Of a stretch of DNA of 64,000 bases, positions 61,501-64,000 are shown in pieces. The stretch is from Zygnema circumcarinatum (lineage: Eukaryota; Streptophyta; Zygnematophyceae; Zygnematales; Zygnemataceae). The position numbers were made by a program, and so were the translations under genes. How positions within the stretch are numbered: position 1 is the stretch's first letter; every line of letters starts with the position of its first letter. Where the stretch lies: assembly GCA_037447605.1 (NCBI GenBank), contig CM074804.1:8039449-8103448 (forward strand), given 5' to 3'. The notes beneath the pieces are model-generated. The model saw only the letters and a program-made list of their open reading frames with translations. It was not told the origin of the DNA and did not search any database.

Positions 61501-63946
61501 ATGGATGTTGACACGCCATCTTTGCGAGGAGACTTGGAGGCGTCAGCTGTCCTTTCCAATGAAGGGGAGGGAGGGAAGAAAGCGCATGTACAGAATGGAG
61601 GTGAGCTGCTTTCTATTAAACCCCAAAATTCTAATTTAGAATTCTTGAAACACGTTTTAAAAATGTCAAATTTACGATTTGGGTTTGTGGCTTTCCTTAT
61701 ATCTTTTAAATGGGTCCGTTGAAGATCCCATACATCTTCTTTCCCTAAGCTTTTTTTCCGTAGCAGAGGAATTCGCCTCATTTTCAATTATAAACCCATA
61801 GACGTACTCATTACAATTTTGCGGCTCAGAGTTCAAAATGGAGAATTTGAAGGATTCAAGCTGCTCTGAACCCTGCAAACTTTTTAAATTAAGATTCCCA
61901 ATTTTACTTAAGAGGTTGAAATCTTCGTTTTCAATGAAGTCTTAACTGCCTTTGTTTTAAAAATCTTGAAACAAGACTCTGTAAGCCCAACAGAAATTTA
62001 ACCCTTGTGCCCATTGAGACACCATCCAGAATTGAGCCTGAGTCTTATGCGCCCTCTCTTACCCCCTTTCGCTCTCTCTCACTCACTCTCTCTCTCCCTC
62101 TCTTACTCACTCTCTCTCTCCCTCTCTTTCCCTCTCTCTTCCTCGTCCCTCCTCGCCCTCTCCCTGTTCCGGCTTCCTCTCTCACTCTCCCTCTCTTTCC
62201 CCCCCTCATGCCCTCCTTCTCCTCGCCCGGGTCCTCTCTCTGCCACTCCCTCTCTCTCTCCCTCTCTCCCTCTGTCTGGATGCTTGCAGCTCCGCAATTT
62301 AGAGCAGGAGCTGAAGAGGAGGAATTTGCGACGGCTTTTGCGAAAATTATGAACCGAAGAATAGCTTCGCATGCTCCGGTAAACTACAACTGCAACAGTG
62401 ACATGGACCAGTACGGAAAGAACCTCAATGACATGTGTGAAGGGGGGAGAGGGAGAGAGACAGGGAGACGGAACTGGGCAGGGTATGGTAGTGGGAGTCT
62501 GATAGCAGGAGATTTACGACGATGAAGACGAGAACAAAAGATGGTTTTTCCTTCAAGTTTTAAATCCTTTGAAGTTTTCATTTTCTAAGTGTTATTATCT
62601 GTGATGCTGCAGGGTCCTATTCTTGCAGCAAAGCAGAAGCTTATAGCGGAAAAGCTTGCGGAGGGAGCAGAAACAAAGAGCAGCAAGGAACGCGCTAAAG
62701 TGAAGGTAAACTCAAAAAGAAAAGAAATTTCGTGTAACCTGTAAATCGGTGCGGCCGACTTCCTCTTATTCCTTTGTGAGGGAATCAGTAAAACTGAACT
62801 GAACTGAACTGAACTGAACTGAACTGAACTGAACTGAACTGAACGGGAGTACATGGAACACGCAGATGAAGGTGACCCGGCGGAAGATTCCTGAGCGGCA
62901 CACTGATGCATATGAACGAGCCCTTCTCAAACTTGGAACGAGAGGAGGTAGAGACTCTCTGACCCTTGGATAAGGAAAATGCGAATAACCTCAAATAGGT
63001 CAAGTAACTGATAAACTTCCAAAGTCATAGTGCTGCATAAGATGGAACTTCCCACAAGACTTGTTAACAGGTGGTGGAAGGCAGCTGGAAAACCCTAAAA
63101 TTTCAAAGCTTGGTTTGATCTTAATGTAGTTGTTGGGATTGCTGGTTGGAAAGGGTACAGTTGTGAGGCTATTTAATGCGGTGAGCCCTACCATGCCTTC
63201 TGTCTCCACTCTCTCTCTCGCTCTCTCTCACACTCCCACTTTCCTTCTCTCACGTCTTCTCTGTCGCCCTTTCGTTGTTGTTTGTTCGCTTTTGCACCCC
63301 CCTTTCCATTTTGATCTCTCTTGCAACAGCGTTTCCTCTCTTTCTTGTCCTTTTTTCCCATGCAGGTCAGCAAGGCGCAGCAACAGAGTTCAAGTCCCGC
63401 CGTGCAAGCAGGTATGCCCTCCCCACCTCCCTCTCCCTCTCTCACTCCCTCCATCTTCCCCCCCTCTCTCTCTCTCTCTCCCCTCGCTCAAACTCAAATA
63501 CAAAACGACTTTTTTTTTGTCTTTGTGTGGTGTTAAAAAGGGACCAAACGTAATTCAACGCTACTCGAAGAGTTGAGAGGGACAGCATCAAAGGCAGTTG
63601 CTAGCGGAGCTGCAGTAAGTCATCTCTGCATTTAATCCCAAAGCCCATCAAGCCTATTGGCCTAATGTTAAAGCCCTATAAACGTCATGAGTGTTTTCTG
63701 TAAGCCATTGCTGGGATTGTCTGGAGATAAATGAAGAGAGGGAAAGAGGTGAAAGGGAGAGGAGAGGAGAGGAGAGGGCGAAATGGGGATATACCCGAAA
63801 AGGGTCATGATAAAGTGTCTATTATTTAAAATTTGGAGGCTGTTGGGAGGGTCTTGCAGAGAGAGAGCGAGGCACCCGGATGGGATGTGTTGCGAGAGGG
63901 TGCGGAGATGCTTGCGCCTCCCAAAATGAAGCATTGGGATACACTC
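61501..63946 (+). CDS. RRP15: RRP15-like ribosomal RNA-processing protein (partial, runs off the window)
   Basis: Eight exons inside the window: 61501-61600, 62290-62378, 62613-62705, 62866-62947, 63161-63180, 63366-63411, 63541-63614, 63839-63946. The last donor is at 63947, so at least one 3' exon lies beyond the edge. Family landmarks: EEFATAFAKIMNRR, GPILAAKQKLIAEKLAE, ALLKLGTRGVVRLFNAVSKA (the diagnostic block) and GWDVLREGAEMLAPPKMKHW. Role: nucleolar maturation of 60S subunits and 27S pre-rRNA processing in yeast Rrp15. Exon 5 is only 20 nt (VVRLFNA region), and phase and the family block both require it. Acceptors of exons 7 and 8 are AAG and GAG, weaker than the usual CAG. Telo-boxes upstream fit a ribosome-biogenesis gene. 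Confidence 0.86.
62791..62844 (+). repeat. (AACTG)n pentanucleotide repeat
   Basis: About 11 perfect copies of the AACTG unit in an RRP15 intron, ending about 20 bp before the acceptor of the exon at 62866. Confidence 0.97.
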
Positions 63947-64000
63947 GTGAGTCTCTCCTTCCCCCCCCCTCTCTCTCTCTCTCTCTCTCGCTCCCTTCGT

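Overview
The window is nuclear DNA of a green plant or streptophyte alga. Genes are split into many short exons with GT-AG introns of roughly 150-900 bp. Several products are plant-type: a plastid dicarboxylate translocator, an LHC-like (LIL/SEP) thylakoid protein, a plant-form NEMP, and a DExH3/DExH5-class helicase. The intergenic DNA is rich in GA/CT microsatellites. I cannot name the species. The exon structures below were assembled by hand, by matching splice sites, reading phase and remembered family sequences, so individual junctions may be off by a base or a codon.

Layout: 1-4.1 kb, no confident gene. 4.1-7.3 kb (-), NEMP/TMEM194-like nuclear-envelope membrane protein. 8.5-19.5 kb (+), DExH-box RNA helicase with a C-terminal dsRNA-binding motif, about 20 exons. 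20.9-23.0 kb (+), ESCRT-III subunit VPS2/CHMP2A. 23.9-24.9 kb (-), unrecognised membrane-type protein. 24.9-27.6 kb, a repeat island: two tandem copies of a composite repeat, each with a MITE-like inverted-repeat segment followed by a CCAATGGTTG array. 27.6-28.7 kb (-), Mediator subunit 22. 30.1-37.0 kb (-), translation initiation factor eIF3a. 37.9-42.0 kb (+), RRM/RS-type RNA-binding protein with a coiled-coil end. 43.0-45.2 kb (-), organelle-targeted NADPH:quinone oxidoreductase. 46.4-51.3 kb (-), plastid DiT-type dicarboxylate/sodium symporter. 54.4-55.3 kb (+), LIL/stress-enhanced-type protein. 56.4-60.6 kb (-), a large unrecognised low-complexity protein. 61.5 kb to the end (+), RRP15-like ribosome-biogenesis protein, cut by the window edge.

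Four gene pairs are head to head: NEMP/helicase, eIF3a/RRM protein, DiT/LIL, and unknown/RRP15. Their shared upstream regions carry repeated short motifs (CCGTCCGAT, TGACGTCA, GTCGCA with G-boxes, telo-boxes). This is not an operon-like locus. Most genes are housekeeping functions in RNA metabolism, translation, Mediator and ESCRT, and the two photosynthesis-related plastid genes lie next to each other. I found no evidence of a dedicated new gene system. The least explained items are the composite inverted-repeat/CCAAT island at 25-27 kb, the GTCGCA array before the LIL gene, the very long G-rich intron of the DiT gene, and the two unrecognised proteins.
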